Shown one piece after another: positions 1 through 9,680 of a DNA stretch of 60,767 nt. Source of the DNA: Cellvibrionaceae bacterium. Its GTDB lineage: Bacteria > Pseudomonadota > Gammaproteobacteria > Pseudomonadales > Cellvibrionaceae. The notes beneath the pieces were generated by a model that ran no database searches, was not told where the DNA came from, and saw only the letters and a list, made by a program, of their open reading frames with translations. The stretch is taken from positions 1 to 60,767 of the forward strand of contig JANQJP010000026.1 of assembly GCA_028281575.1 (NCBI GenBank). The letters run 5' to 3'. Within the stretch, counting starts at the first letter, position 1; the number at the start of each line of letters is the position of its first letter. The position numbers and the translations under genes are program-made.

Positions 1-94
1 GACTGCATGGATGCAGGAGGTAGAATAACGCAGGAGCAGTTATCGACGACTGCATGGATGCAGGAGGTAGAATAACGCAGGAGCAGTTATCGAG
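1..94 (+). repeat. Tandem pair of 47-bp double-hairpin units
   Basis: Positions 1-47 and 48-94 are identical over 46 bases. Hairpin 1 is at 3-16 with loop TGGA, and hairpin 2 is at 26-42 with loop AGGA and a bulged A. The same unit occurs inverted at the other end of the window (60672-60718 and 60719-60765), once in copy B, and as a diverged solo unit at 23028-23070. Confidence 0.9.
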
Positions 95-215
95 ATGAAT
101 CGCCGGAACTATAGGGGTGGAGCGGATTAAAGCGAGGCGCAGCTTTGCTCCGCGTAACGACCCTTATCTATGATGTTGGGCTGGACCTGCTAGCAGGTAT
201 CCATACGTTTTTAAA
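1..215 (+). repeat. Dispersed structured repeat, copy A (truncated by window start)
   Basis: This is the right part of a family also found at 21226-21502, 55499-55730 and 60530-60767. It opens with two tandem 47-bp units (1-47 and 48-94), each with hairpins CTGCA-TGGA-TGCAG and TAACGC-AGGA-GCaGTTA. The shared downstream body follows, with a GGAGC...GCTCC stem and a CCTGC-TA-GCAGG hairpin (186-197). The typical right arm seen in the other copies is not recognisable after 212; a palindrome ACGTTTTTAAAAACGT (205-220) and unrelated sequence lead to the fimV stop. The left arm lies outside the window. Confidence 0.85.
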
Positions 216-274
216 AACGTAACCCCACAGGGCTAACGGTTTGGAGCCAACGTTATAGACTTTTCAATAACCTG

Positions 275-2116
275 CTAGTCTTCTTCCTTGTTTTTTTCCA
301 TTTCGTCAATCTGTTGCAAGGCGTCAACAAGGCGTGGGTCCGACTCAATTTTTTGCTGGGCTGTAAGAATAGCGCGCGCTTCTGAGTATTTTCCTGCAGT
401 GCAATAAATTTTCGCCATCGACAAGAGCTCATTAATCTCTTCATCAAGGCCGACAAGTACATCAATTTCTACCTCGTTAATTCGGGCAGGTGCCTGGGCA
501 GAGGTTTGCGTATGTTTGTACTGTTCAGTTTTTTGCCGGATACGCTCTTTAACTTCATCATCGCGCAGCTTTTTATCACGATCTAATTTTTCATCGACCC
601 GTTCGGAAAGCGTCTTAGAACGGCGGCTCTCTACAGCTGAATGGATATTGGTGACATTACTGGCTTGCGTTTCGTTTGCCGGCGCTTCAACGGGCAGCGC
701 GAAATCAGAATCAATTGCGTCATCGATCGGCTTGATGTCATCAGCCACACCCTGCTCGTCACGGTCAGACCTTGCACCCAGAATAACAAATCGGTAAACC
801 AACACACCAACGACGGCGACCAAACACAACCCAACAATAATCGATGCGATAAACAGCCAAAAGTTTGCAGCCAGTTTTTGGCTGAACGTCGGTTGAACAT
901 CAGAGCTCACTGGCGTAACTGATGGGAGCGGATTGGAAACCGAAGTACCTGCTTGCTCAACATCCTGACCTAAATCAGTGCTTGGACCGGCTTGACTCCG
1001 AATCTCCTCATGCAATTCATCAATCTGCTGGCGCTGCATTTCAACCAATTGCGTCAACGTCGTTAGATATTCTGAACTTTCAATCCGTTCGATACGCTCG
1101 CGCAACTCCTCGTTTTCGCGCACGAGCAAATCGATCATTTCCTGAGTACTATCGATTTGCTCCCGAATTTGTGGAACTGTGTAGTCCGCGCCGGATTCTG
1201 CAAAATTTGCCCCCTGGCTAAGCGTAAGTCTCCCCTCGGAAGATGCGGCAGCAGACGGCGCAACAACTGTGGAAGCCTCCCGGCTATCTGATTCAAATGC
1301 CTCAGGTTCAGTGCTCGCAGCACTAGCGGGAACGCGCGTAAGTGCGCCACTTTGCAACACTTCGCCGGAGGGAAGTTGAAGATTCGCTCCCGCCAGCAGC
1401 ATATTGATATTGCCTTTCTGAAAAGCACTGGGGTTGGACACAAACACCGCATCCACAGCTTCAGACTCGCCTACACCTTCAGGCAACTCCATGCGAGAAA
1501 CAATACCCGACAAGGTATCCCCGGAACGAACCGTGTAGCGAGAACCTGTTTCAAGACTTGATTTAGACGACACGGAAGACGGCTGTACAGAACTTGCCGA
1601 GGACGATGAAGGGCGCGATGCACTGGAGGAAGATGAGGTAGCTGGCGCAACATCCGCTGCAGAGCTGGTGGTAGCTGGAGAAGTATCAGCAAGTACAGCA
1701 GGCGCATCAAGCAGCAAAGCGTATTCGCGATATACGGACCCCGTCGGCCACTCGAGCTGGATTAACAAATTAACAAACGGCTCAGCAACTGGTTGTCTGG
1801 ATAAGAAACGAACACCTGTAACTTCTCCATTTTCAGTAATAAGCTCGAAATCCAGGCGATATGGAGAATAGACAAGCTCGACACCCAAGCGGCGAGCGTC
1901 GACATCGTTTAACTGACGAATACGAATATTGGCGGGACGGATATCGCTACTACCAACGAGTGCAATCTCACCCTCAAGTTGTTCTCCTAAATAAGTACTG
2001 TGACGTAACTCACCTAGACCTAAACTCCACACTGAAGCACTGAAAAACGAGAGCACAAGTCCAAAACACGAGGCTGCGAAAGTACAGCACCGCAAATTTA
2101 GTAATCTAAAATTCAT
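275..2116 (-). CDS. fimV: FimV-like LysM protein
   Basis: FimV-family inner-membrane/periplasmic scaffold that links the cell wall to polar type IV pilus and signalling functions. An export signal covers about residues 1-31. The FimV N-terminal module follows, starting GLGELRHS. A Ser-rich linker lies at about 150-188, a LysM peptidoglycan-binding domain at 193-250, a coiled coil at about 315-375, a transmembrane helix at about 419-445, and a cytoplasmic tail ends in a TPR-like FimV C-terminal module. At 613 residues it is shorter than the Pseudomonas protein (around 900). It stands alone, with the copy A repeat immediately 3' of its stop. The Ser-rich linker is typical of Saccharophagus/Teredinibacter relatives. 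Confidence 0.85.
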   Translation of the reverse strand: MNFRLLNLRCCTFAASCFGLVLSFFSASVWSLGLGELRHSTYLGEQLEGEIALVGSSDIRPANIRIRQLNDVDARRLGVELVYSPYRLDFELITENGEVTGVRFLSRQPVAEPFVNLLIQLEWPTGSVYREYALLLDAPAVLADTSPATTSSAADVAPATSSSSSASRPSSSSASSVQPSSVSSKSSLETGSRYTVRSGDTLSGIVSRMELPEGVGESEAVDAVFVSNPSAFQKGNINMLLAGANLQLPSGEVLQSGALTRVPASAASTEPEAFESDSREASTVVAPSAAASSEGRLTLSQGANFAESGADYTVPQIREQIDSTQEMIDLLVRENEELRERIERIESSEYLTTLTQLVEMQRQQIDELHEEIRSQAGPSTDLGQDVEQAGTSVSNPLPSVTPVSSDVQPTFSQKLAANFWLFIASIIVGLCLVAVVGVLVYRFVILGARSDRDEQGVADDIKPIDDAIDSDFALPVEAPANETQASNVTNIHSAVESRRSKTLSERVDEKLDRDKKLRDDEVKERIRQKTEQYKHTQTSAQAPARINEVEIDVLVGLDEEINELLSMAKIYCTAGKYSEARAILTAQQKIESDPRLVDALQQIDEMEKNKEED

Positions 2117-2413
2117 TCCCTTTGAGCCTTAAAAATGGAGAGTTCACCGCAGATGTTTGGCACATATTAACAATCGAATAAGAACATCTAACTATGTTGC
2201 CTGAACAAAAATGCTCAACTACAGTCTGCCAAAGGCGCCTATTATGAGCATATTTCTTCAAACAGAAAACTAATTTGATAAATTAAAGCACAACCAGCAA
2301 CTTATTAGAGCCACAAAGACAAGAGCCTTTTCGGGCTTAAACCTTACCTGTATCTAAAATTGCCTTAGCGCCGGACACCTAAAACCAGCGTCGCCAGCCA
2401 AACAACCGTCGAA
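2117..2413. other. Intergenic region upstream of fimV
   Basis: About 300 bp of AT-rich sequence lies between the fimV start and the msrA stop, both on the minus strand. It must hold the fimV promoter and the end of the methyltransferase-msrA transcript. I see no clear intrinsic terminator, tRNA or repeat in it. Confidence 0.5.
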
Positions 2414-3058
2414 TCACTGATAAGCAACTCCTGTTCCACCCAAACCACAGTAACCACCAGGGTTCTCAGCCAGGTATTGCTGGTGGTAGTCCTCCGCGAA
2501 AAAGAAGTCCCCTGCGACTACTATCTCGGTGGTAATTGGGCTCGGTTGGCTTTTATCAAGTAAGCGTTGATATTTTTCCCTCGAAGCGCGTGCTAAGGTG
2601 TTTTGCTCGTCATCGTAAGTGTAAATGCCGGACCGATACTGCGTGCCGACATCATTTCCCTGGCGCATTCCCTGACGTGGATCATGCGATTCCCAAAACG
2701 TTGCCAATAGTGCTTCATAGCCTATTTCGTCGGGCTTAAACACCACGAGTACAACTTCATTGTGCCCCGTCTTACCAGAGCACACGTCTTCGTATGTCGG
2801 GTTCGCGCTATAGCCACCGCTGTAACCAACTGCAGTGGTGTAGATTCCGGACATTTGCCAAAATTTTTTCTCGGCCCCCCAAAAACAACCCAAGCCAAAT
2901 AATGCCCGCTTACAGCCCTCGGGATATGGCTCCGACATTAAGGTTCTCAGCACCGCGTGGGGGGCGACAGGTGTAATTACGTGATCGCGATCCGGCAGGG
3001 CCTCACTTTGCTTTGGAAGTGTCGAGCGCGCAGCCATACGGTTAAGGATATCTTCCAT
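2414..3058 (-). CDS. msrA: Peptide methionine (S)-S-oxide reductase MsrA
   Basis: Cytoplasmic repair enzyme that reduces the S-epimer of methionine sulfoxide in oxidised proteins, recycled by thioredoxin. The signature GCFWG is at residues 57-61 with catalytic Cys58; the AVGYSGG and GHNEVV blocks and the C-terminal GGYCG follow. The length of 214 matches the long proteobacterial form, which has an N-terminal extension before the catalytic core. A strong AGGAGG ribosome site precedes the ATG, and it overlaps the TAG stop of the upstream methyltransferase, so the two genes are translationally linked. Confidence 0.95.
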   Translation of the reverse strand: MEDILNRMAARSTLPKQSEALPDRDHVITPVAPHAVLRTLMSEPYPEGCKRALFGLGCFWGAEKKFWQMSGIYTTAVGYSGGYSANPTYEDVCSGKTGHNEVVLVVFKPDEIGYEALLATFWESHDPRQGMRQGNDVGTQYRSGIYTYDDEQNTLARASREKYQRLLDKSQPSPITTEIVVAGDFFFAEDYHQQYLAENPGGYCGLGGTGVAYQ

Positions 3059-3067
3059 AGAAACCTC

Positions 3068-3679
3068 CTATGAAAATGACAAGTTAACAAGAATGCCACT
3101 GGCGTTATGCGGATGAGCACTATGCCAGTCAAAATATTCCGCACCCTGCTTGTGCATCAGGCGTTCGGCCATGGTGCGAAACGGTGGGCGACCGGGATCT
3201 GTCATGACTACACGCGATACACCCGCGCGTCTCGCCCTGCTGATCAAATTGTAAAGCATGTCGCTCATCTGATCCCAAAAACAGATATCCGCACCAATGA
3301 TCACATCAAATTGCTCGAGATCAGCCATACGAATTTTTTCGTAGCGACAGCGCCAGGTATTAACCCCGATGCCGTTCAACTCAGCGTGATACTCCAAGTA
3401 GGGAAAGACACTGCTGTCCGCATCCAGAGAGGTAAGTCTTGCGTTAAAGTGCTTAGCACAGAAAATTCCAGCCAGGCCCCAACCGCAACCAACCTCAAGT
3501 ACTCGCGCACGCTTGCGCAGGGGGTATTCCTGTAAATAATCCATCAATAAAATCGAGGACTTCCAGAACTTATTACCGTGAATACTGGGGTCTCCCGTTT
3601 CGCGCCGGATTTTGCGGATATCGGGATGACTATTTTTACAAACAGTCAGGCCAAAAATTGAACGTTCGTGTGTTGCCAA
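3068..3679 (-). CDS. Class I SAM-dependent methyltransferase
   Basis: This 203-residue protein has a Rossmann-type SAM-binding motif, LEVGCGWGLAG (about 80-90), an acidic strand end, SLDAD (about 104), and a post-motif, GADICFWDQM. The layout resembles the METTL21/Methyltransf_16 group of protein-lysine or small-molecule methyltransferases, but the substrate cannot be read from the sequence. It is the first gene of a two-gene unit with msrA, 9 bp apart, which hints at a role in protein modification or repair; that link is inference. It is divergent from ppx across about 110 bp. Confidence 0.75.
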   Translation of the reverse strand: MATHERSIFGLTVCKNSHPDIRKIRRETGDPSIHGNKFWKSSILLMDYLQEYPLRKRARVLEVGCGWGLAGIFCAKHFNARLTSLDADSSVFPYLEYHAELNGIGVNTWRCRYEKIRMADLEQFDVIIGADICFWDQMSDMLYNLISRARRAGVSRVVMTDPGRPPFRTMAERLMHKQGAEYFDWHSAHPHNASGILVNLSFS

Positions 3680-3707
3680 GCGGTTTTTTCCTCTTTTTCA
3701 AACTAAA

Positions 3708-3720
3708 CTAGGGTCTGTTG
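3708..3720 (-). repeat. Partial copy of a short dispersed repeat
   Basis: The 13 bases CTAGGGTCTGTTG read on the minus strand as CAACAGACCCTAG, one mismatch from the core CAACAGGCCCTAG of the 24-bp repeat at 13760-13783 and 50497-50520. It sits in the divergent promoter region of the methyltransferase and ppx. So short a match could be chance. Confidence 0.4.
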
Positions 3721-3790
3721 CAAAGCCTTAAACGCAAGGCATAATTCTCCCTGATTCTGGATTAACTCAGCAAGACTAAAAAAACACATA

Positions 3791-5278
3791 ATGTTTACCT
3801 CACCCTATTTTGCCGCTGTAGATTTAGGCTCTAACAGCTTTCATATGCTTGTCGCTCGAGTGGATAACGGACATCTCGAGGTTATTGATAGGGAAAAAGA
3901 AATGGTGCAAATTGCACGCGGTCTCAAGGAAAATGGCGCACTAGACGAAGAAGCAAAAAAACGTGCGCTCGATTGTCTGCACCGTTTTTCCGAGCGATTG
4001 CGTGATATTCCACCGGAACAAGTTCGCGCTGTTGGGACAAAAACATTGCGATCTGCAAAAAAATCGATCAGTTTCCTGAGATTAGCTGAACAACACCTCG
4101 GACATCCTATTCAAATTATTTCGGGCTATGAGGAAGCGCGCTTGGTTTATTGTGGCTTATCTCATTCCATTTCAAACGACGATGCCCAACGACTGGCTAT
4201 TGACATCGGTGGAGGTAGTACTGAGTTTGTCATTGGCAAAAACTATGATGCGACTTTGTTGGAAAGTTTAAGCCTAGGTTGTGTTGCATTTACCAATCGA
4301 TATTTCAATGATGATAAGCCCTTTGCAGACAGCATGAACAAGGCCTATATGGCGGCGTGCGCCGAACTTGAAATTATTCGAAAACTCTATCTAAAAAAGG
4401 GCTGGCAACTCGCATTTGGCACATCTGGAACCATTAAAGCTATCGGCGATCTGGTATCGGATTCTGCCGCGTCCGTGATCGACTACGAAAATCTTACTCG
4501 TCTAATGCACGAGACGATGGAAAACGGTGGCGTTAAAGACAAAAATCTGACTAAACTCAGGCGCGACGTGCTTCCCGCGGGTATTGCGATTCTCAAAGGT
4601 ATATTTGATCAATTAAAAATTGACCAACTCCACGTCGCAGGAGCAACACTTAAAGAAGGTTTAATTTTCGACACCATTGGGCGTTTTAGTGAAGACGATG
4701 CGCGTGAAACCACCGTAAATAAGCTTGTCGAGCGCTACTCCATCGACAGCGAACAAGCCCGCCGTGTCGAGTCTATGGCTGTAAGTTTTTGGCGTCAGAT
4801 AAAAGACTTTGAACCAAATTTGTCAGGCGTATCCCGAACGAAGGTACTCAGATGGGCGGCGCTATTGCACGAAATAGGTTTAAGTATTTCGCATGCTTCG
4901 CATCACAACCACGGTTACTACCTGTTACAACACAGTGATCTCGCGGGCTTCGGCCGTTACGAGCAATATATCGTCGCTTCCTTAGTGAAATTCCACAGAA
5001 AAAAAATTCACATGGACACCCTTGATCAACTGGACGCATCCATTAGAGATGCATTTATTCCTCTTCTAGTATGTTTGCGTCTGGCTGTGCGTTTTTGTCG
5101 GCGTAGAGAAGAGGTTGAATCGAAATTTGAATTGCGTTTTGATGGCAACACTTATATTTTAAAAATCGACCGCCAATGGTTAGACCTCAACCCATTAACG
5201 CGCGCCGGCTTGTTGAGAGAAATAGAACTCCTGGCAGGTATCAATGTAATACTAATGCTAGAAAGCAAGAGTGAATAA
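3791..5278 (+). CDS. ppx: Exopolyphosphatase Ppx/GppA family
   Basis: Hydrolyses terminal phosphates of inorganic polyphosphate and/or pppGpp in the cytoplasm. The ASKHA-fold phosphate-1 motif DLGSNSFHM is at residues 11-19, and the second phosphate loop is DIGGGSTEF at about 138-146. A C-terminal HD-like helical region follows (LLHEIG, SHHNHGYYLLQHSD), as in E. coli Ppx. Length 495 fits the family (about 500). It is followed after 5 bp by a J-domain membrane protein and then an M16 peptidase, apparently one transcript. Ppx and GppA are hard to separate by eye; the length and the C-terminal domain support Ppx. Confidence 0.92.
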   Translation: MFTSPYFAAVDLGSNSFHMLVARVDNGHLEVIDREKEMVQIARGLKENGALDEEAKKRALDCLHRFSERLRDIPPEQVRAVGTKTLRSAKKSISFLRLAEQHLGHPIQIISGYEEARLVYCGLSHSISNDDAQRLAIDIGGGSTEFVIGKNYDATLLESLSLGCVAFTNRYFNDDKPFADSMNKAYMAACAELEIIRKLYLKKGWQLAFGTSGTIKAIGDLVSDSAASVIDYENLTRLMHETMENGGVKDKNLTKLRRDVLPAGIAILKGIFDQLKIDQLHVAGATLKEGLIFDTIGRFSEDDARETTVNKLVERYSIDSEQARRVESMAVSFWRQIKDFEPNLSGVSRTKVLRWAALLHEIGLSISHASHHNHGYYLLQHSDLAGFGRYEQYIVASLVKFHRKKIHMDTLDQLDASIRDAFIPLLVCLRLAVRFCRRREEVESKFELRFDGNTYILKIDRQWLDLNPLTRAGLLREIELLAGINVILMLESKSE

Positions 5279-5283
5279 GGTTA

Positions 5284-6006
5284 ATGATCATTAAACTCCT
5301 CCCCTTTTTACTCGCGGGACTTTTACTTTATCTCCTCGTTCAGCGGCTAAAAAAGTTGCCGCTGGAAAAGCGCAAAGGCACCTTAATTAAATATACGGTT
5401 TATACCCTGATTGGCCTTTTATTGCTCGCAGTGGTGACTGGCCGCCTTCACTGGTTAGGTGCCGTGGTGGCCGCTGCACTTGGCTTGCTCAAGATAGGTG
5501 CAGCCACCCTGCTCCGTTTCTTGCCATTTCTAAGGGTGCTCAGAAATAACAAGGTTTTTGGTGATCCGGTTTTCCGCACATCTGCGCTTGAATTAACGCT
5601 GGATATAAATCGCGGTTCAATTTCAGGCACGATACTGCAAGGTAAATACGCTGGTCGCGACTTAGTCAGCTTAAGCGCTGAGGAATTTGACCACATCGAA
5701 AGCGAACTTAAACACGGCGACCCCCGCTCACTATATCTGCTGCGTATTGCCCGCAGTAGACTGCAGGGGGCGGCCGGAAGCTACAACAAGGACTTTGACG
5801 CCAACCAAAATATTTCGGCCCCCAGCCTGGAAGAAGCCAGGATGATACTGGGACTTGCTGAAAGTTATTCGCGCGACGATGTCATCCGTGCGCATAAAAG
5901 ACTTATTCAGAAACTTCACCCCGATCGCGGTGGCAACGACTACCTTGCATCGCGAATCAATCTCGCTCGGGATTTAATCATCGAGCATCTAGACAAAAAA
6001 AATTAG
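5284..6006 (+). CDS. Membrane-anchored J-domain protein
   Basis: This 240-residue protein has an N-terminal hydrophobic helix (about 1-20), a second hydrophobic stretch (about 40-85), a cytoplasmic linker, and a C-terminal J-domain with the HPD tripeptide in LHPDRGGND at about 216-224. The J-domain stimulates DnaK-type ATPases; the TIM14-like arrangement of membrane helices first and J-domain last suggests recruitment of DnaK to the inner membrane. It starts 5 bp after ppx and ends 8 bp before the M16 peptidase, so co-expression is likely. The client is unknown. Confidence 0.85.
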   Translation: MIIKLLPFLLAGLLLYLLVQRLKKLPLEKRKGTLIKYTVYTLIGLLLLAVVTGRLHWLGAVVAAALGLLKIGAATLLRFLPFLRVLRNNKVFGDPVFRTSALELTLDINRGSISGTILQGKYAGRDLVSLSAEEFDHIESELKHGDPRSLYLLRIARSRLQGAAGSYNKDFDANQNISAPSLEEARMILGLAESYSRDDVIRAHKRLIQKLHPDRGGNDYLASRINLARDLIIEHLDKKN

Positions 6007-6014
6007 AGGTATTT

Positions 6015-8936
6015 ATGTCTGTCGCTCAACCGCTAAACCACCCGGCATTCTCTTTTGTACGCGAGCACTATATTTCGTCACTCAACGTAACGGTACAGGA
6101 GTTTCAACATATTAAAACGGGTGCTCAACACATCCACATGCAAGCAGAATCAGACGAAAACGTTTTTCTTGTTGCGTTGCGCACGGTTCCTGAAGATTCA
6201 ACTGGTGTTGCGCATATACTCGAACACACGGCACTCTGCGGCAGCAAAAAATACCCGGTGCGCGATCCCTTCTTTATGATGACACGGCGTTCGCTTAATA
6301 CATTTATGAATGCGTTTACAAGTTCCGATTGGACCGCCTACCCCATCGCCAGCCTAAATAAAAAAGACTTTAACAACCTGCTCGATGTGTATCTCGATGC
6401 CGTTTTTTTCTCAAGAATAGATAAACTGGATTTTGCCCAGGAAGGTCATCGCCTGGAATTTGAGGAAACCACCAATACAGATTCGCCGTTGGTTTTTAAA
6501 GGTGTCGTTTTCAATGAAATGAAAGGGGCAATGAGCTCAGTATCCTCTCAACTTTGGCACACACTTACCAAGTACCTTTTTCCAACCTCGACCTACCAAT
6601 TCAATAGCGGCGGCGAACCCGAAGACATTCCTGATCTAAGCTATGAACAGCTGGTCGATTTCTATAAAACGCATTACCACCCCTCTAACGCAATATTCAT
6701 GACGTTTGGCGATATTCCGGCAAAAATACTCCAGGAAAAGTTCGAAACGCAGGCCCTGCACGCATTCGACCCCCTGGACAAAACGATCGCGGTAACGAGT
6801 GAAAAACGATATAAAGCACCTATTCGTATTCAGGAATACTACGCAAACAACGATGACGATATCAGCGAACAATCTCATGTTCTTGTCGCGTGGCTGCTTG
6901 GAGAAAATACAAACTTAGAAGATTCGTTAAAAGCGCAACTCTTATCGAGTGTGCTTATGGATAATTCTGCAAGCCCACTTATGCATGCTCTTGAGAGCAG
7001 CGATCTAGGCAATGCCCCATCACCACTAAGTGGCCTGGATGACTCGCAAAAAGAACTGAGTTTTATTTGTGGCCTTGCCGGTACCGCCGCAGACAGTACA
7101 AATGCCGTTGAACGCTTGATTTTCGATACACTGCAAGGCATTGTCGATGAAGGCATAGCACAATCAGAACTTGAATCGGCGCTACATCAACTTGAATTGC
7201 ACCAACGTGAAGTGGGTGGTGACAGCTATCCCTACGGCTTACAGTTAATTCTCAAAGCGCTCACAAGCGCCAACCATCGCGGCGACCCTGTCGCCCTACT
7301 CGACTTGGACGCAGCGCTCGAAAAATTGCGCGAAGAAATAAAAGAGCCCAATTTTATTCAAGACCTGATTTCAAATTTGCTACTCGCAAATTCCCATCGC
7401 GTCACCTTAACACTCACGCCTGATCAGCAATTATCTGCACGCAAAGAAGCTGCGGAAAAAGCGCGGCTCGCGCAAATTAAAGCTCAACTTAGCGACGCAG
7501 AAAAAAAAGTGATCGTCGATCAATCTCTGGCCCTTACCGCTCGCCAGGAGTCCGTAGATGACCCGGGGCTGTTGCCAAAGGTTACCCTGGACGATGTTCC
7601 CGAAAAGGAACGAAGTGTTGAACCACAAATAACGCATTTTGAAGACTCGCAAATCGCGCGCTATATCAGTGGGACAAACGGATTGGTTTACCAGCAAACC
7701 ATTTACGATTTGCCTGCGCTTTCAACAGACGAAACATCCTATTTGCCACTTTACGGCAATTGCGTCACCGAACTCGGCGCTGCAGATATGAATTATCTCG
7801 AAATGCAAAAACGGCAAAGCGCTATTAGCGGTGGCGTTTCTGCATTTCACTCTATCCGGGGTGGTGCGGAAGATGTCAATAAAGGTAAAGGCTTTTTTGT
7901 CTATTCTGGCAAAGCACTTAATAGGAATCATAACGCCCTGTCTGACTTAATGAGGAATATTATCGACTCTGCCAGATTCGACGAATACGCTCGCATTAAG
8001 GAAATAGTTGCGCAATTACGTGTCGGTATGGAGCAGAGCGTTACCGGGAACGGTCACGTGCTTGCTATGACGGCCGCCGCATCAGGAATAAGTTCTCCAG
8101 CAAAATTGAGCCATACATTTTCGGGTCTAGCCGCAATTCAAGCCATTAAATCGCTCGACGAATCCTTGAGTGATGACGAACAAATCGTCGTCTTGGCAGA
8201 AAAATTACGATCGTTGCATGAAAAAATTACTGCGCAGCCGTCACAACTCTTGGTTATTGGCGAGGCCGAAGCCCTCGACAACAATCAAACGGCCTATGAA
8301 AAGTTAGCGGCGAATAACACCCTCGCATCAACGTATTCATTCGCAAATTTTGAGCCTTCCGTAACTAAGCAGGCATGGATTTGCAATTCTCAAGTGAATT
8401 TTTGCGCACAGGCTTTTCCGACAGTGGCAATGAACCACCCAGACTCAGCACCACTGGTTGTATTAGGCCACTATCTTCGCAACGGTTTTTTGCACAAAGC
8501 AATTCGGGAACAAGGCGGTGCTTACGGTGGCGGCGCTTCTCAGGATAACGGTAACGCATGCTTCCGCTTTTATTCTTATCGAGACCCTCGTATCGAAGGC
8601 ACACTAAGTGACTTCTCTGAGTCTGTGGCATGGTTATCAAACAATGCCGCTGACAAAGAAAAACTCGAAGAAGCAATACTCGGGACAATTAGCGGAATCG
8701 ATAGATCGGAATCACCGGCAGGTAAAGCTAAACGTTGTTTTCATTCCGAGCTGCATGATAGAGATCTCGAGACCCGCCAGCTGTTTCGCGCGCGCGTGTT
8801 AAAAACATCACTGGATGACCTCGTTCGTGTTGCGCAAAACTATCTGCGCAAAGACCGCGCGAGTACTGCCATTATTACAGGCAAAAATAAACTGGACGTC
8901 GTCGAAGGGCTCAACATGGATATTGTCGAGCTCTAA
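6015..8936 (+). CDS. M16C-family zinc metallopeptidase (PreP/falcilysin type)
   Basis: Large 973-residue pitrilysin-clan peptidase. The inverted zinc motif HXXEH is HILEH at residues 67-71, and the distal glutamate region is GVVFNEMKGAMSS, as in presequence protease PreP. The domain order fits M16C: N-terminal catalytic half, M16C-associated middle domain, inactive C-terminal half with GGAYGGGAS. There is no signal peptide, so it probably degrades peptides in the cytosol. It is the third gene of the ppx cluster and faces the histidine kinase gene convergently with 11 bp between stops. Confidence 0.9.
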   Translation: MSVAQPLNHPAFSFVREHYISSLNVTVQEFQHIKTGAQHIHMQAESDENVFLVALRTVPEDSTGVAHILEHTALCGSKKYPVRDPFFMMTRRSLNTFMNAFTSSDWTAYPIASLNKKDFNNLLDVYLDAVFFSRIDKLDFAQEGHRLEFEETTNTDSPLVFKGVVFNEMKGAMSSVSSQLWHTLTKYLFPTSTYQFNSGGEPEDIPDLSYEQLVDFYKTHYHPSNAIFMTFGDIPAKILQEKFETQALHAFDPLDKTIAVTSEKRYKAPIRIQEYYANNDDDISEQSHVLVAWLLGENTNLEDSLKAQLLSSVLMDNSASPLMHALESSDLGNAPSPLSGLDDSQKELSFICGLAGTAADSTNAVERLIFDTLQGIVDEGIAQSELESALHQLELHQREVGGDSYPYGLQLILKALTSANHRGDPVALLDLDAALEKLREEIKEPNFIQDLISNLLLANSHRVTLTLTPDQQLSARKEAAEKARLAQIKAQLSDAEKKVIVDQSLALTARQESVDDPGLLPKVTLDDVPEKERSVEPQITHFEDSQIARYISGTNGLVYQQTIYDLPALSTDETSYLPLYGNCVTELGAADMNYLEMQKRQSAISGGVSAFHSIRGGAEDVNKGKGFFVYSGKALNRNHNALSDLMRNIIDSARFDEYARIKEIVAQLRVGMEQSVTGNGHVLAMTAAASGISSPAKLSHTFSGLAAIQAIKSLDESLSDDEQIVVLAEKLRSLHEKITAQPSQLLVIGEAEALDNNQTAYEKLAANNTLASTYSFANFEPSVTKQAWICNSQVNFCAQAFPTVAMNHPDSAPLVVLGHYLRNGFLHKAIREQGGAYGGGASQDNGNACFRFYSYRDPRIEGTLSDFSESVAWLSNNAADKEKLEEAILGTISGIDRSESPAGKAKRCFHSELHDRDLETRQLFRARVLKTSLDDLVRVAQNYLRKDRASTAIITGKNKLDVVEGLNMDIVEL

Positions 8937-8947
8937 GGTCATTGCCC

Positions 8948-9640
8948 TTAAGGTAACAACAACCTAAAAACACCGCCACCAAGGGCGCCACCATTACAAA
9001 GCTCTATACGGCCCCGGCGGTCGCCCTGACGATGCAATTGCGCGATGTTTTGCGCAAAAAACAAACCCAGTTGGGTGGCACCCTTGCTTACCTCCGCGCT
9101 GTAAACACGCGTAGAGGGATCTTCCAGCATATCATCGGGGTAGCCCGGGCCGTTGTCACAAACTTCCACGCAAAGCATATTGTCCGCTTCGGTAGCACTT
9201 AGGCGAATGCGTGTATCTGTGTAGCGAATGCAATTGACTAATACGTTGTGAATGACACCGCCGATAAGATCGGTATCAAAATACCAAAGTAAATCGTGAT
9301 TACAATGTACCTGCATATCAATACGACTGGTATCCAATAGCGGCTGATTGCGGGCAACTTGATCTTCAAAGACGTCGATCACATAGTGTTCGTCAACATT
9401 TACTGGTAAAAAACCACTGTCCATGCGATAAAGTGTCAACAGTTGAATAAGCTCGCCATTTATACGCGAGGCTTCATAATGTAGCGTGCGAAAATGTTTA
9501 TTATTTTCGCCTATCTCTTGCTCGTGCTCTTCCAAAATAGATTCGACCGAAGCGAGCAACATGCCTACAGAATTTTTCATGTCATGAACGCTCGATGCGA
9601 GCACAGTGGAAAAGTCTATATGATTTTCTTTGGTATTCAT
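8948..9640 (-). CDS. Soluble sensor histidine kinase
   Basis: At 230 residues this is only a kinase core, with no membrane helix or recognisable sensor domain. The H-box is VHDMKNSVGMLL (His at about 18), the N-box VNCIRYT, the G1 box CDNGPGYP, and the G2-like stretch QLGLFFAQN. The HDxKN form of the H-box marks a distinct class of soluble kinases. It lies 40 bp after the TPR response regulator on the same strand and is presumably its partner. The input signal is not visible; sensing through another protein is an inference. Confidence 0.85.
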   Translation of the reverse strand: MNTKENHIDFSTVLASSVHDMKNSVGMLLASVESILEEHEQEIGENNKHFRTLHYEASRINGELIQLLTLYRMDSGFLPVNVDEHYVIDVFEDQVARNQPLLDTSRIDMQVHCNHDLLWYFDTDLIGGVIHNVLVNCIRYTDTRIRLSATEADNMLCVEVCDNGPGYPDDMLEDPSTRVYSAEVSKGATQLGLFFAQNIAQLHRQGDRRGRIELCNGGALGGGVFRLLLP

Positions 9641-9680
9641 GATTATTTTCCTGTAAACCTATGAGTCAGTGTTTCCGCGC

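Noticed and set aside
1-94. CRISPR array from the tandem 47-bp units
   Set aside because: The units abut without unique spacers and no cas gene is present; it is a plain tandem repeat.
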